In this document: piece after piece, positions 63,632-64,000 of the stretch
Layout: the number at the start of each line of letters is the position of its first letter
Numbering within the stretch: position 1 is the stretch's first letter
Assembly: GCF_014805685.1 (NCBI RefSeq)
Contig: NC_060886.1
Coordinates: forward strand, 12,855,108-12,919,107
Source of the DNA: Silurus meridionalis
Lineage: Eukaryota > Chordata > Actinopteri > Siluriformes > Siluridae
Direction of reading: 5' to 3'
DNA: 64,000 nt
Position numbers and translations under genes: made by a program
The notes under the pieces: generated by a model
The model's database searches: none
What the model was told of the DNA's origin: nothing
What the model saw: the letters and a program-made list of their open reading frames with translations, nothing else

Positions 63632-64000
63632 CTATAAGTGTACACAGACACAGGGCAAATCATTTACCCACAGGTTAATTTAATATGATAAGCTGTCCAA
63701 TTACTCACAGAATAGAATATACAAATAAGTACACAGCCCTAGGAAGCCCAATCTAAAAAAATATATAAATAAATAAATAAATAAAAACCCTGCTGGTTTG
63801 CAGTAACAATGTGTGTCAGTTTGGGTCTCATTATAAGAAACTCAGTAGGAGTGTCAGAGTGAGACAGTCATTAACCATGTCCTCCAGCTTCAGATCACCA
63901 CACAACACCTGCCACTTTGTTTCAAATCATGCCATCATGCATGTCCTAAAGCACAGTTTTCTCAAAATCTTTACATAAAATAAGCAATAACTGTAGTGTT

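Noticed and set aside
63632..64000. Possible further upstream uxs1 exon at the window edge
   Set aside because: No frame matches the part of the enzyme that should precede 'DPEVHPQ'. The next exon must lie beyond the window.

Overview
The window is nuclear DNA of a ray-finned fish. It carries spliced vertebrate genes with GT-AG introns, long dinucleotide microsatellites, and many Tc1/mariner, LINE and SINE relics of types I know from teleosts. Several repeat sequences resemble those of catfish and cyprinid relatives (Otophysi), but that narrower placement is a weak inference. No prokaryotic features, CRISPR arrays or tRNA/rRNA genes are seen.

Four protein-coding genes can be assembled exon by exon. 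From left to right they are: nck2, an adaptor with three SH3 domains and one SH2 domain (+ strand, three coding exons, 31596-37701, 400 aa); an otospiralin-like small secreted protein gene (+, three coding exons, 47370-48268, 105 aa); ecrg4, encoding augurin, a secreted pro-peptide with a furin-type site (+, four coding exons, 52557-55252, 144 aa); and the last seven coding exons of uxs1, UDP-glucuronate decarboxylase (-, 63631-56558), whose 5' half lies beyond the right edge. The order nck2-ecrg4-uxs1 matches human chromosome 2q12 as I remember it. The otospiralin-like gene sits between nck2 and ecrg4, and human OTOS is on distal 2q. All splice phases and lengths close exactly, so these models are firm.

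Positions 1-31579 hold no coding exon I can recognise. They are probably the upstream region and/or a long 5'-UTR intron of nck2. This stretch is rich in mobile DNA: an almost complete Tc1-like element (8775-10393) with a broken transposase, two older Tc1 copies on the - strand, an RTE-like LINE 3' end, six members of one short Tc1/mariner-derived family with 'tacactatatgg'-like ends, a tRNA-derived SINE and several long microsatellites. Positions 39.2-52.5 kb form a second repeat-rich block around the otospiralin-like gene. It has a ~730 bp inverted repeat pair, an element with 82 bp inverted ends enclosing a LINE fragment, a perfect 22+22 bp palindrome and more LINE and Tc1 debris.

The genes have no shared pathway: nck2 is cytoplasmic tyrosine-kinase signalling, the otospiralin-like gene and ecrg4 encode secreted proteins, and uxs1 is a Golgi/ER nucleotide-sugar enzyme for proteoglycan synthesis. 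ecrg4 and uxs1 converge tail to tail, with candidate poly(A) signals only about 110 bp apart. I see no convincing new biological system. The observations most worth following up are the otospiralin-like gene with its tandem acceptors, the palindrome upstream of it, the convergent ecrg4/uxs1 ends, and the unusual catalytic spacing of the Tc1-like transposase.
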